Source: Peromyscus leucopus
Lineage: Eukaryota; Chordata; Mammalia; Rodentia; Cricetidae
Length of the DNA: 64,000 nt
NCBI RefSeq assembly: GCF_004664715.2
Contig: NC_051075.1
Location: 36,851,958-36,915,957, forward strand
Reading direction: 5' to 3'
A program made the translations under genes and the position numbers. The notes below the pieces were generated by a model. The model was not told the DNA's origin. It did not search any database and saw nothing but the letters and a program-made list of their open reading frames with translations. Numbering within the stretch: position 1 is the stretch's first letter; each line of letters opens with the position of its first letter. Below, piece by piece: positions 1-53,465 of the stretch.

Positions 1-287
1 TGTCTGGGAAGGATGGGGGTGGGAGGTGTAGCCTTGTTGAAGGAGGTGTGTCAATGGGGATGGGCTTCAGGTTTCAAAGGCTTCCTGCCATCTCCAATGT
101 ACTCTCTGATTCCTGTTTGTGGATCTGCATGTGAGCCCTCAGCTGCTGCTCCAGTTACCCACCATGCCTCTGGTGGCTTGTCTATCATCAAAACCTCTTA
201 ACCCATGGAAATGTAAGTCTACATTAAACTCTTTAATAAGTTGTTTTGGTCATGGTGTCACAATAACAGAGAAGTAACTAAGACACT
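1..287 (+). mobile_element. MaLR-like LTR, cut by window edge
   Basis: It contains the typical 3' end (taataagttgttttggtcatggtgtcacaa... aactaagacac) seen again at 5369-5695 and 57470-57800. The family name is uncertain. Confidence 0.6.
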
Positions 288-310
288 AGTATGGAGAAAT
301 ACAATGTATT

Positions 311-432
311 TTCTTTTCTTTTTTTGGTACAGAGTCTCACAAAGCCCAGACTGGTTAAGAATGACCTGGAACACCTGATTCTCCTGCCTCTACTTCACAG
401 TTGTTGGAATTGCAGGCCTGTGCCACCATCCT
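311..432 (-). mobile_element. B1-like SINE, degenerate
   Basis: Minus-strand B1 body (cctggaacacctgattctcctgcctc) with many changes. Confidence 0.5.
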
Positions 433-544
433 TAGTTACAACTTATTTTGGACTCATCATAGGCTGTGTGAACATTGTTGCTTTTTATTATAACTCAAAT
501 TCTGGTAAGTCCTTAGTTGTGTGTTTTTGTTTTGTTTTGTTTTT

Positions 545-642
545 TAGGAGGCAGAGGCAGGTGGATATCTCAGAGTTTAAGGCTGGCCTGGTCTACATGG
601 TTAAGTGTCTCCATATATAGAGACCCTGTCTCCAAAAACCAA
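545..642 (+). mobile_element. B1 SINE, 5'-truncated
   Basis: ggaggcagaggcaggtggat ... gaccctgtctccaaaaacc. Confidence 0.75.
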
Positions 643-674
643 AGCAAACACACACACACATACACACCAAACAA

Positions 675-723
<49 letters not shown>

Positions 724-738
724 GCGTGTGCGCGTGCG
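643..738 (+). repeat. (CA)n then (TG)n microsatellite
   Basis: A short CA run at about 645-668 is followed by a TG run from 677. Confidence 0.95.
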
Positions 739-816
739 CAAATGTAAAAGATAGTTTGGGTACAAGAGTTTACTTCTTGTCAATTTGAGCATTTTAACTT
801 TCATTTTATTGTTGTC

Positions 817-1111
817 TTAGTCTGGGTTTCTACTTCTACTGCTGTGATAAAACATAACAACAACAACAAAAAGGCAGCTTGGGGAGGAAAGGGTTTATTT
901 GGCTTGCATATCCAGTGTTGTAGTCCACTGGGAGAAGCCAAAGCAGGAACTCAGGCAGGGCAGGGACCTGGAGGCAGGAGCTGATGCAGAGGCCATGGAG
1001 GGGTGCTGCTTACTGGCTTGCTCTCATGGCTTGCTCAGCCTGCTTTCTTCAGCAGCAAGGGCCACCTGCACAAGGCTATCCCCGCCCACCATGGGCTGGG
1101 CCCTCCCACAT
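817..1111 (+). mobile_element. Common rodent interspersed repeat, family not named
   Basis: The text gctgtgataaaac, aggaaagggtttattt and ggaggcaggagctgatgcag is a frequent rodent repeat that I recognise but cannot assign to a class with certainty. Confidence 0.5.
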
Positions 1112-1114
1112 CAA

Positions 1115-1235
1115 ATGACTTACTTTAATGCCAAAATCTCACTATGTAGTCTAGTCTGGTCTTAAATTTGGAGATTCTCCTGCCTCAACCTCCAGAGTAC
1201 TGAGATTTCATGTGTACGTGACCACACACAGCTTA
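1115..1235 (-). mobile_element. B1-like SINE, degenerate
   Basis: Minus-strand B1 remnant (ggagattctcctgcctcaac). Confidence 0.5.
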
Positions 1236-1590
1236 CCAATGATTTTTTTACATCAATTGAAATCCTGGAATAAAGCACATGGTGTATAATCCTTTCAGAC
1301 TGTTGCTAGATTCAGGCTGCTTATACCTTGTAAAGGATTTCTGTGCCTGTACTCGAAGTGAAGCTGCTGTTTTTCTAGTGATGTACTTATTTGGTTTTAT
1401 TACTAGGAAATACCAGCTGATAGAATGAATCAGGAAGTATTCCTATCTCTCTTATTTGGAAGGAAGAGTTTTTTGAAGCACTAGTTTTTTGTTTGTTTGT
1501 TTGTTTGTTTGTTTTAACTAAAAGATTAATCAATTCAGGTATCTAAGTCTGGGGATTTTCTTTTTTTTCTTTTTGTCCATTTGTTTGGTT

Positions 1591-1748
1591 TTGTTTTTTT
1601 TTTTTTTTTTAAACACAGGTTTCTCTGTGTAGCCTTGGCTGTCCTGGAACTTGCTCTGTAGACCAGGCTGACCTCAAACTCACAGAGGTCTGCCTGCCTC
1701 TGCCTCCTGATTGCCAGGATTAAAGGAGTGCACCAACATTGCCTAGCT
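1591..1748 (-). mobile_element. B1 SINE
   Basis: Poly-T, then caggtttctctgtgtagcc ... ggattaaaggagtgcacc. Confidence 0.88.
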
Positions 1749-1837
1749 GGAATTTTCTTTATGAAGTCTTTCAATCTCTTTACTTGTTATGAATTTCCCC
1801 CCCAATTTTCTGTTTCTATCATCTGGTCTATGTAGAG

Positions 1838-1920
1838 AATGTTCTCTGTATACTTGTTAGGCTGTGTGCTAGAGATATTGTTAGGTTTAGTTATCAATCT
1901 GTTCAAGTCTTCTACTTCCT
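1838..1920 (+). repeat. Dispersed duplicate, copy 1
   Basis: The segment tctgtatacttgttaggc ... ttcctt recurs with about 10 changes at 2655-2738. Confidence 0.7.
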
Positions 1921-2061
1921 TGTTAATCTACTGTTTATTCTACTCTTGTTCATGTTCAATGTTGACATTTCCAAATATTACTGTATGTACCTGTGTCTAC
2001 CCACCCCATTACTGTATGTTTCATTTAGTATAGGACACATATATATGTGTCAGACACACGC

Positions 2062-2141
2062 TATGACTCTTACATTCATGCAATGTTCTCATTATCATTA
2101 GTTATGACTCTTACATTCATGCAATGTTCTCATTATCATTA
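2062..2141 (+). repeat. 41-bp tandem duplication
   Basis: tatgactcttacattcatg ... attatcatta occurs at 2062-2100 and 2103-2141 without mismatch. Confidence 0.95.
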
Positions 2142-2234
2142 CAATCTTTCTTCATCTCTTTTTTGTTGTTTACAACACTGGGAGCTGAATATTAATTCTT
2201 GTTTATCAGTAACATTAAAAGTGTTTTCAGGAGG

Positions 2235-2452
2235 CCAAAGAGATGGCTTAGCAGTTAATGCATACTGCTCTGGCAGAGGAGCTGGGGCCAGTCCCCAGAG
2301 CCCAAATGGTCTATGTCCCTGTGACTGTGACTCTACCCAGGGGATTCTACACTCTGTTCTGGACACAATTGGCACCTGCATGGATCACATGTGCACATTC
2401 CCACACATGCACTCACACATATACATAACTAAAAACAACAACAACAAAAAAT
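2235..2452 (+). mobile_element. B2/B3-family SINE, diverged
   Basis: tRNA-derived head (aagagatggcttagcagtta) and an A-rich tail (aacaacaacaaaaa). Confidence 0.65.
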
Positions 2453-2491
2453 GTTAAGGAAAGAAATTTCCAGATAATGGACTTATAGTAC

Positions 2492-46089
<43,598 letters not shown>

Positions 46090-46155
46090 GGCTCGGGTCC
46101 GGGTCGCCACCGCAGTCCTCCCGGCTGCTGACCCGACGCACGGCCGCCTGGCTTC

Positions 46156-46167
46156 TGCGCACGCGCG
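46156..46167. promoter_or_regulatory. NRF1-type motif upstream of NEMF
   Basis: The sequence tgcgcacgcgcg matches the palindromic NRF1 consensus YGCGCAYGCGCR at every position. It lies 67 bases upstream of the NEMF start codon, a typical place for housekeeping promoters. Confidence 0.6.
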
Positions 46168-46215
46168 CTTGGCTCGTCTCTACGGCAGCCCAGACGACCC
46201 ACTATTTCTTGAAGC

Positions 46216-46945
46216 GAAAGTGCGTCATGGAACTGGGACTCTTGGTTCAATCATGATCGGCTCGGTTTTGTTGTTTTGTTTTTTTCCACTGTATTAAAAA
46301 AACTCGAAATAGGGCCAACTACCTTCTCGAAACCGCGTCCCTTCCTTGAACATTGGCAGGATTAGCACTGCCTCTTTGCGTTTGGGGCTTCAAGTCGACC
46401 TCCACAACGGCACTGCTGGTCAGTGACAATTTTGAAGCCAGTGCAAGGAGAGTTTCCCCTGGAGGGCGCTGGCGCTCAGCGTGGAAGAGCAAGGGCACTT
46501 TCCGAACGCGATTCTGAGCCCAGAGAAAACCCGCACTGTTGGCATTTCCGCATCCGGACGAGTCCCTAGAGAGGGGTTCCTCTTTGGATGAGTAGGATCC
46601 GAAGTAGGATTCTGCAGCGTCCTGCAGGATTCGCATTCAGCTTGAATGTGGTGGGTGTGCTGTACAGCCCGAGTTCCATAAATTCTTACCACCTCAAATA
46701 TTCAAGAATTTAGCTAAGATGTCAGATAAAAATAAAGCGTGAGTTCCTGTGGGAGAAGGAGAATTACTCCTCGCCCACATCCCAGCGTTCTCTGATCTTC
46801 TGGTTCTGCGCGCTACTGATTCATGAATTATTCCGGGTCCAAATATATGCTAATTAATTAGTCTATTTTTTTTTAAGTTCTAGTATTAGTAATAAACAAA
46901 TTTAAAACTAAGAACAAAAATCTATTAGTTTTGGACAGGGAAGGA
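46216..46945. other. Intergenic sequence upstream of NEMF, nothing recognised
   Basis: Low-repeat sequence between the NEMF CpG island and the next SINE. I see no gene. Confidence 0.5.
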
Positions 46946-46949
46946 TGTG

Positions 46950-46956
46950 TGTGCGT

Positions 46957-46997
<41 letters not shown>

Positions 46998-47085
46998 TTG
47001 TTTTTGAGACAGGGTCTTGTCATGTAGTCCAGGCTCCCTTAGAATTCTCTATGCTCTTGCCTCAGCTGAAATTACCAACACTCTT
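46950..47085 (-). mobile_element. (TG)n next to B1-like remnant
   Basis: TG run 46950-46996, then tttgagacagggtcttgtca on minus. Confidence 0.65.
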
Positions 47086-47244
47086 AGCAAAGCGGACAAA
47101 CTTTAGACCAGTGATATGTGTACTTAGAAGTTAAAAATCATAAGCATTCAAATGACCAATGGGTGAGACCCTGCAGAACAAAACACCAAAAGCAAGAAAA
47201 GAGTCAGATTAGTGTATCTAAATACATAAGGATTTTTGTAATTA

Positions 47245-47385
47245 TTATTTGGAGTTTTTTGAGACAGCGTACTGTCAAGGCTGGTCTAAACGCACCATAT
47301 AACCCAGGGTGGCCTCAGACTCCCTCACCGAGTCTCCTTGGTTTTGGAAATACAGGTACAGACTGCCATGCCCAGATCATAAGCC
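47245..47385 (-). mobile_element. B1-like SINE
   Basis: ttttttgagacagcgtactg ... aatacaggtacagactgcc. Confidence 0.6.
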
Positions 47386-47399
47386 TTTAATGTTGGCAA

Positions 47400-48035
47400 A
47401 TGTCTTGATCTGTTTGCAGTTGCTGTAACAAAATGCCAAAGGTTAGACGATACATAGTTTACTTACTTCACAATTTTGAAAGCTAGAAATCTGAGATACA
47501 GTGGTCTTGTCTGTTTCAAATTTAACGAGGGCTGTCAGGCTGCATCACATGTGCGAGGGAGGGGACAGTTACATGGTGAGACAGGACGCAGCAGGGACTC
47601 AAGAGGCCAGGCTGCTGCTGTTGTTGTTGTTGTTGCTGCTCTTTTCTTCTCCTCCTCATCTTCCTCCTCCTCCTTTTCTTGTTTTGTTTTTTGAGACAGG
47701 GTTTTTCTGTGTAGCTCAGGCTGTCCTGGAACTTGCTCTGTATGTAGACCAGGCTGGTCTGGAGCTCACAGAGATCCTCTTGCCTCTGCCTCCTGAGTAC
47801 TGAGATTAAAGGTATGCACCACCACCACACCTGGCCAGGCTGCTTTTTATGACAGTTTTCTTTCATGGGAGTGAAACTGTTTTCTCCAGAGAAACAGGGA
47901 CGCCAGTGTTCTAACTGCCCACCCACCTGGTAATATCTAAGCCCCAACCATTAAAGATTCTGTCACTTCCAAACCACTTCGCTGGTCACCAAGATCCCAG
48001 CACTCAAACACTATCCATATCACAGCATTCTGTAA
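47400..48035 (+). mobile_element. Ancient interspersed repeat split by a B1
   Basis: tttgcagttgctgtaacaaa ... and cactaatggtgg-like 3' text resemble old mammalian repeats; the class is uncertain. The B1 at 47617-47833 interrupts it. Confidence 0.4.
47617..47833 (-). mobile_element. B1 SINE with GTT/TCC-rich tail
   Basis: ttttttgagacagggttttt ... ggtatgcaccaccaccac; ggccaggctgct at 47605-47616 and 47833-47844. Confidence 0.9.
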
Positions 48036-48224
48036 TGAGCATCAAAACATTTTTTTCTGTCCTAAATACAATTAGAAGGTTCAGTGTATGGCCAAAACAC
48101 AGAGACATAGGCCTGGGGGAAAGAACTGACAAAAAAAGTGACCAACATAATATATTTAAAATAAAATACAGGCATGTTACAGAAGAGAGCAACAGACAAG
48201 GATCTCTTCAGCTCTCAGGGGTTT

Positions 48225-48275
48225 GTTTGTTTGTGTGTGTGGTTTGTTTGTTTGGTTTGTTTTTTTTTTTTTTGC
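48225..48275 (+). repeat. GTTT/T-rich low complexity
   Basis: (GTTT)n, then T16. Confidence 0.9.
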
Positions 48276-49600
48276 ATACCCATGAAGCTTTACTCCCTCT
48301 GTAAACGGCTTCTGTTACTGTTGTAACAGCCACAAGTGTAGAGATGGAAAGAATGCAAGGCCTTGTCCATGTGCAGCATCCAGGGATGGGTCTGACTAGG
48401 GCAGTAAGGGAATGAAGAAAAAGACAGACACACAGGCAGAAAGCTGGGATCAAATGGCCAGGGCTCTCTGCTGGAGAAACGCCAGCCCCTGCCCTGAGCT
48501 CAGCATGTTAATTAACTAGAGTTGAACAGAGAGGTGGGTATACAGTTGAACAAGGAGGCAGCGTTTACGGTCTACAGCTGGATCAAGGAGACAGATTTAG
48601 CTCGTCTCAGTAGGAGCAGTCTCTGTAGAGGAGTAGTCTTCAGGCTGTTAATACATAGAGGGAAAAAGCTATGGTGGACATTTTCTGCACACACTGCCAA
48701 CATCCATACTTGGACCAGAGGAAGACTTTGCCATGCCTCTGAACCTCGCCCTAGGGGAAGGCTCTGCCATTCCTCCACGGGTTAATGGGGGGCTTTGGAG
48801 TCCTCCCCATGGCTGTGCCTATGTCAACCACCCATGCTCACTTGAGGCTTTCTCCACCCCATAACACGAGTTTATTCTCTGAGCGTTCTGAGGGTCAGAG
48901 GTCCCAAAGGGGTCTGAAGAGCTGCATCCCCCCCCCCTTCTGTGTGTGTGTGTGGTGTGTGTGTGGGGGGGTGTCTCAGGAAAATCCCCTGCATTTTCTC
49001 TCACAGTTCCCAAAGTTGCCATATTCTTTCCTCAGTGATCCTGAATGGCTCTGATCTCTGCTTCCAGGTTTATCTCGTTCCGTAATTCTGGCACTCTTGT
49101 CTTCACATAAGGACCCTCGGATTATATTTGGCCCCATCAGAATAACCTTTCTACCTCATGACCCCAAAGTTAGTGGAATCTATGAAATCTTTTTATCCCT
49201 CCAGTGTCTGTATGGCCATTTCCAGATGTTAGCATACAGACACCTTTTGAGGAGAGAGGAATTATGCCACCTCTCTCTCACTCGTAGGTTCCACAAAGCT
49301 GAGAAGTTCTTCTAAAAGTCTCAGAAAGGACTAAGGGGGTAAGAATTCCAGGGCTAAGAAGGAAGCTAGCTACTCTGATGTGGTACTTACAGGCTCAGCT
49401 AAGCTGCTATGACTCAAATTCAGGCACCTATTTAGAAGAGGAGGAAAAAAACCAAAAAACAAAAACCAGAATAAGATATACCAAAATTGTTTTGTTTCTG
49501 TTTTTGTAGTAGGGAGACAGTACGTTTATTGTTGTTGTTTTTAATATTTGGCATCTCTGCTGTTTCCATCTAGTAAATATGTATGACTTAAATTCCTTCT
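48276..49600. other. Intergenic sequence, mostly unassigned
   Basis: 48480-48930 looks like mobile DNA (possible ERV-related) with an internal near-duplicate of gaagactttgccatgcct. I cannot name it. The rest shows no gene. Confidence 0.35.
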
Positions 49601-49605
49601 GTTCT

Positions 49606-49682
49606 TTTGCAGTGATAAGGATAGAGGCCAGACCTTATGCATTCTAAGTTAGGACTACCTTGGGCTACATCCTTAGGCATGG
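49606..49682 (-). mobile_element. ID-type SINE, degenerate
   Basis: tttgcagtgataaggataga ... accttgggctacatcctt. Confidence 0.5.
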
Positions 49683-50288
49683 CGTCCAAGTTTTTAAAAG
49701 TCATTCTGTATTCATCTGCAATAAGACTTATCACAAATGGATGCAGAGGCATGCATTAAAAAAAAAAAAAAAAAAGCTCGGAAGACATAACAGGAAAATT
49801 TCCAGCTAAGGACTGAACGCGGGAACACAGACAGCTAAATTTATCACTCGCCACTAAGCTGCAACTCAGCGTTGTAAGCTGCTTGGGAAAGCACTTTTTA
49901 TCAGATGGCGGTTTTTCTCCAGCCCTTTTAAACCAACTAGCAGCCCCTGCTGGTTCCTTGGGTAATAACATCTGTTTTGGGATATGTTTTGACTATCCTC
50001 CGGTAGGAGTCAGTAGTGAGAGGCTACAAGTCCCTGAAAATCTTGAGCGAACCTGTTAAATTTTAACCCCAAAGTAAATAGAAAACCGGTGAATAGACGG
50101 GGGAAAGAGTGGGATGGGAATGAGGAAGCCAGAGATTTAAGTTAGAAAAAAAATGGCAGTATATATTTTTAAACTTCGTGTTAAGCCAATTTCTTTGAAA
50201 CCTATAAAGATAATTTATCCGAATTTTCTTAACGTTAGAGAGCGAAATGCCATTTAAAACAAACAAAAAAAACCCCGCAGTGGTAGAA
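49683..50288. other. Downstream flank of 7SL, nothing recognised
   Basis: An A18 run at about 49758, otherwise low-repeat sequence without gene. Confidence 0.5.
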
Positions 50289-50291
50289 CTC

Positions 50292-50295
50292 AAAA
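50292..50295 (-). terminator. Pol III terminator of 7SL
   Basis: Minus-strand gtctcTTTTg places a T4 tract exactly at the 3' end of the 7SL RNA. Confidence 0.8.
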
Positions 50296-50593
50296 GAGAC
50301 GGGGTCTCGCTATGTTGCCCAGGCTGGAGTGCAGTGGCTATTCACAGGCGCGATCCCACTACTGATCAGCACGGGAGTTTTGACCTGCTCCGTTTCCGAC
50401 CTGGGCCGGTTCACCCCTCCTTAGGCAACCTGGTGGTCCCCCGCTCCCGGGAGGTCACCATATTGATGCCGAACTTAGTGCGGACACCCGATCGGCATAG
50501 CGCACTACAGCCCAGAACTCCTGGACTCAAGCGATCCTCCTGTCTCAGCCTCCCGAGTAGCTGGGACTACAGGCGTGCGCCACCGCGCCCGGC
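50295..50593 (-). ncRNA. Rn7sl: 7SL RNA gene (SRP RNA)
   Basis: 7SL is the RNA scaffold of the signal recognition particle, transcribed by RNA polymerase III. Read on the minus strand, the gene starts gccgggcgcggtggcgca and ends gcgagaccccgtctct, exactly 299 bases. The Alu domain (both ends) and the S domain are present, including the GGAG tetraloop of helix 6 that SRP19 contacts and the helix 8 region. I see no truncation or poly-A tail and no flanking duplication, unlike SRP pseudogenes. External promoter elements lie at the correct distance and the gene ends in T4. Differences from human RN7SL1/2, as I recall them, are only a few bases. It lies about 4.2 kb upstream of NEMF on the same strand, as human RN7SL2 does. 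Confidence 0.95.
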
Positions 50594-50615
50594 GGTCGGG
50601 AACGCGGCCGCGGAG

Positions 50616-50645
50616 GTACTAGAGCTTCGGTCTGGCGTGACGTCA
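50616..50645 (-). promoter_or_regulatory. 7SL upstream promoter: CRE/ATF site and TATA-like box
   Basis: Perfect CRE tgacgtca at 50638-50645 lies at -45 to -52 from the 7SL start at 50593, and a TATA-like ctagtacc at 50616-50623 lies at -23 to -30. In human 7SL an ATF/CREB site near -50 is required for transcription, so these support an active gene. Confidence 0.8.
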
Positions 50646-50770
50646 CCGGGGGCGGGGCGAAGCCTTGGGTCACAACGGCTCAGACACGCCCAGCGCCGGG
50701 CGGTCTCGGGGCCGACGCCGCGTGATGTCACCCGGGCCCGCCTTCTCCCGCCGGAGCCTGGCGTTTTTTT
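50640..50770. promoter_or_regulatory. GC-rich CpG block upstream of 7SL
   Basis: A GC box (gggggcggggc), a second CRE-like site (gtgatgtcac, 50722-50731) and many CpG follow the 7SL core promoter. It may be a distal 7SL element or an unassigned Pol II promoter. Confidence 0.45.
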
Positions 50771-50771
50771 T

Positions 50772-51768
50772 GTTCCAAGTCCGTGCGTAGTCTTCGAAAA
50801 TTGGCCTGTGTCGTCTTGCCCGTAGCTGTATTTATACGCCGCAAGAGGCGAAGGGAGAGCACCGATCGCGTTGCTGGGCATCGCGTTGCTTCTCAGGCCC
50901 CAAGTCCCGGCTGCATCTCTTGGGAGATGCCATTTACAAGAGAGCCACCTAAAGGCTGTGTAGCACGACCCCTAGCGGCAGAGGTGACCAGCGGGGTCTT
51001 AACTGGAAGGAAGGACACCTAGGACGTCAGTCTGCCCTCGCCTACCCCTGCTTTCGGTTCCTCTGTTGTTGGAGGGAAGATAGCAAGTGGGCAGACGGGA
51101 GTGGGCGTGGGTTCCTTACAGTTGTAGAGTGTTTTAGAGTAAGGTGAGGTTAGGAAGGCATGTAAGGGGAGAGAGAAAAGTTCCGACCATAGATCGGCTT
51201 GCAGCAGACCCTTTCTGAGTTTCTCCCTGCTCCCTCCCTCCCGTCCTTGCAGCAGACAACTTCACTTTCTGGCCGTTCGAGGGGAGAAGTCTCTCAACCC
51301 GTTTCCATTTCCAATCCTCCTCGAAGTTTAATCTTTAGACCTTCCGGGAAGGGAAACCCTCCGTGGTCTCTTAACTCTGTAAAAATTCCTCTACCAAATC
51401 TATCTTCCTCCTTCCCCCTCGCTCCCACTCCACCCTGAGCCTTCACTTCAAAAACAACTATTCCCTGGATGCCTCTTTCCAAAGTAAAGCAAAAGCTGAG
51501 ACCTGAAGGAGGAGTCGCGGTGATTTTGGTTGAAAGCAACAAAGACCCAATGTAAACTAAAGAGCTCCTCTTAAGGAATTAAATAAAAACGAGGATGTTG
51601 CTGAAGGTTGCTTGCACCCCAAATTTCTTACCCCTATTATTACGCTAATACATTTTGGTTTGATATTTTTATCCTAGTGGACCACATTTCATAGTTTTCC
51701 TATTCACTAGTGGCACACGAATGAAGAGTGGTGTGATTTGTAACACTTGCTTAAAAATAAAATAACTT
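50772..51768. other. Low-repeat intergenic sequence
   Basis: No SINE for nearly 1 kb, which is unusual in this window. No exon recognised. Confidence 0.5.
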
Positions 51769-51769
51769 C

Positions 51770-51890
51770 AGGCCAGGGTGGCACACTCCTGGGATCCCAG
51801 CACTCAACAGGCGATTTAGAGGGTCAAGAGTTCAAAGCCATCTTCAGCCACATAGGGAGTTGGAGGCATGTCTAGAAAAACCAAAAGTAA
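51770..51890 (+). mobile_element. B1-like SINE
   Basis: ggccagggtggcacactcct ... atgtctagaaaaacc. Confidence 0.7.
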
Positions 51891-51932
51891 ATGAAGAATT
51901 CCTCTTCCCCTTTGTCCATTTGCCTTGCTCCG

Positions 51933-51946
51933 GCGCTAGAGGGCGT
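51933..51946 (+). promoter_or_regulatory. CTCF-like motif
   Basis: gcgctagagggcgt agrees with 11 of 14 positions of the CTCF core and lies between 7SL and the GC-box block. This is sequence similarity only. Confidence 0.25.
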
Positions 51947-52154
51947 CAGTGAAGGCTAGCCGCAGTGCCGCCAGCTTTAACTTAACGTGCAGATCAGATC
52001 AGGAAGAGATGCGGGGATCCCATTCGGGACCTGGGATGGCCTTAGGTAGAAAGAAACCAGGGTCCAAACACGAGTAATGTTGAGCCACTAAGGCCAGCTC
52101 CGGATTTTAAATCACTATATTTGGGGGCCTCTGCATCATCACAGGATGCTCTAA

Positions 52155-52230
52155 CTCGGTGGTTCTCAACCTTCCTAATGCTGCAACCCTTTAATACAGT
52201 TCCTCATGTTTGGTGGCCCCCAACGATAAA

Positions 52231-52235
<5 letters not shown>
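52155..52235 (+). mobile_element. URR1-type DNA transposon (hAT), 5' part
   Basis: tcggtggttctcaaccttcc taatgctgcaaccctttaat; same end as 54116 and 61834. Confidence 0.8.

Positions 52236-52272
<37 letters not shown>
52229..52272 (+). repeat. (ATT)n microsatellite
   Basis: About 14 ATT units. Confidence 0.95.
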
Positions 52273-52392
52273 GGTGAAACGGGTGTCACTATGCTCCAGG
52301 AACTTCCCCTGAAGGTCAAGGTGACCTCCAACTCTCAGAGATCCTCCTGCGGCTGCCTGGGAGCAGCAGTGATTGGGATAAAAGGCAATCTC
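52273..52392 (-). mobile_element. B1-like SINE, degenerate
   Basis: gtgacctccaactctcagag atcctcctgcggctgcctg. Confidence 0.55.
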
Positions 52393-52559
52393 CTTTGAAA
52401 TGTAACCTGTACCATGAGGAATCCCGGGCCCTGAACATTGTTGCAGGTAACACCCTCGTCACAAATGGAATGCAAACCTGTCTACAAAGCACACCTGAGG
52501 ACTCATGATGTTTCTAAATTAATCCCAGAAGAGCAAGGGGTCAGACGGAACAGCTTTCT

Positions 52560-52930
52560 GCAGGGTCTTGGCCATTAGACCAAGGCAGCCACCTGGGCAG
52601 CCACCCAGGACCAGGGGAGGCTGGACGCGGAGAGGACGCTGGAGAAGGGCCGCCGTGTGGCTGGAGGCGGCGCAGAGGTTAGAGACGAGCTTGCCACCGG
52701 GGGGTTCAGGGGTCCAGTTCCCAGCCCCAACTCAAGGGACTCCGGGCGGAAGCTCGCAGGGCGCGCGGGACTCGCAGCAGCCGGAAAGCCCACAGCCCAC
52801 GCGGGGGAGGGGAAGGGCGGGGCCGACAACGAGAAGGGCGGGGCTGGAAATGGCAGGGCGGGGCCAGGGGGAGGCGGGACGGGGCCGGCTGAGCAAGAAG
52901 AAAACTGATCACCCAGGGCGAACTCGGGTG
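52560..52930. promoter_or_regulatory. Unassigned GC-rich block with tandem GC boxes
   Basis: GC-rich and CpG-rich, with gggcgggg at 52815, 52836 and 52856 and further gaggcggg and acggggcc motifs. The spacing of about 20 bases is regular. The 149-codon open frame across it is Arg/Gly-rich composition and not recognised as a protein. It could be a promoter of an unknown transcript or a distal element. Confidence 0.4.
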
Positions 52931-53240
52931 GAACTTCCGCGGTTGTCCCTGAGCTGCGCCCTCCAGACCAAACCCCGTTTCCTCATCGTGGATAGACTTT
53001 TCTGCGGTTCGCCATAATGGGGTTACCTGATACGGCATACAGGATATTTATTAGGGCAGACTTTATTTGCCTTTTAGGGACATGTACCTTGTAGTCTGAC
53101 CTTGACTCTTATTACATTTAATAATTGAGATTCGAAGTAACTGGAATTACACTTTGATATAGCACACGTTTACTTAATGGCCGCACCTTGCTTGGAGGGA
53201 TTAACTTGAATGGAATTAATATTTTCTTATCAAAACAAAA
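52931..53240. other. Intergenic sequence, nothing recognised
   Basis: No gene or repeat seen. Confidence 0.5.
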
Positions 53241-53243
53241 ACT

Positions 53244-53465
53244 AGGCTGGGAATGTGGCGTAGTTGACAAAGTGCATGCCCAACTTGCGTGATACCCTGG
53301 ATTTCTGGATTCGATCCCCAACATCCCATAATCTGATTCATGGCGGCGCATACGAGTAATCCTAGCACCTGAGAGGTGGAGGTAGAATCAAAGTTCAAGG
53401 TCAGCCTCGAGTAAGGAGCAGTTCCGTGCCAGTTGGAGGTAGTTGAGAAACCATCTCAAAAACAA
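53244..53465 (+). mobile_element. B4 (ID-B1 composite) SINE
   Basis: ID-like head (ggctgggaatgtggcgtagt ... ggattcgatccccaacatcc) fused to a B1 body (gtaatcctagcacctgagag). Confidence 0.78.

Noticed and set aside
1..2491. Search for the next NEMF exon (rest of NFACT-R)
   Set aside because: No plausible splice-bounded segment encoding the continuation was seen; it should lie outside the window.
50247..50825. 192-codon plus-strand frame
   Set aside because: It runs antisense through the 7SL RNA gene and its promoter; no protein similarity.
52568..53038. 149-codon plus-strand and 110-codon minus-strand frames
   Set aside because: GC-rich composition, open on both strands, no recognised domain; listed only as a possible promoter block.
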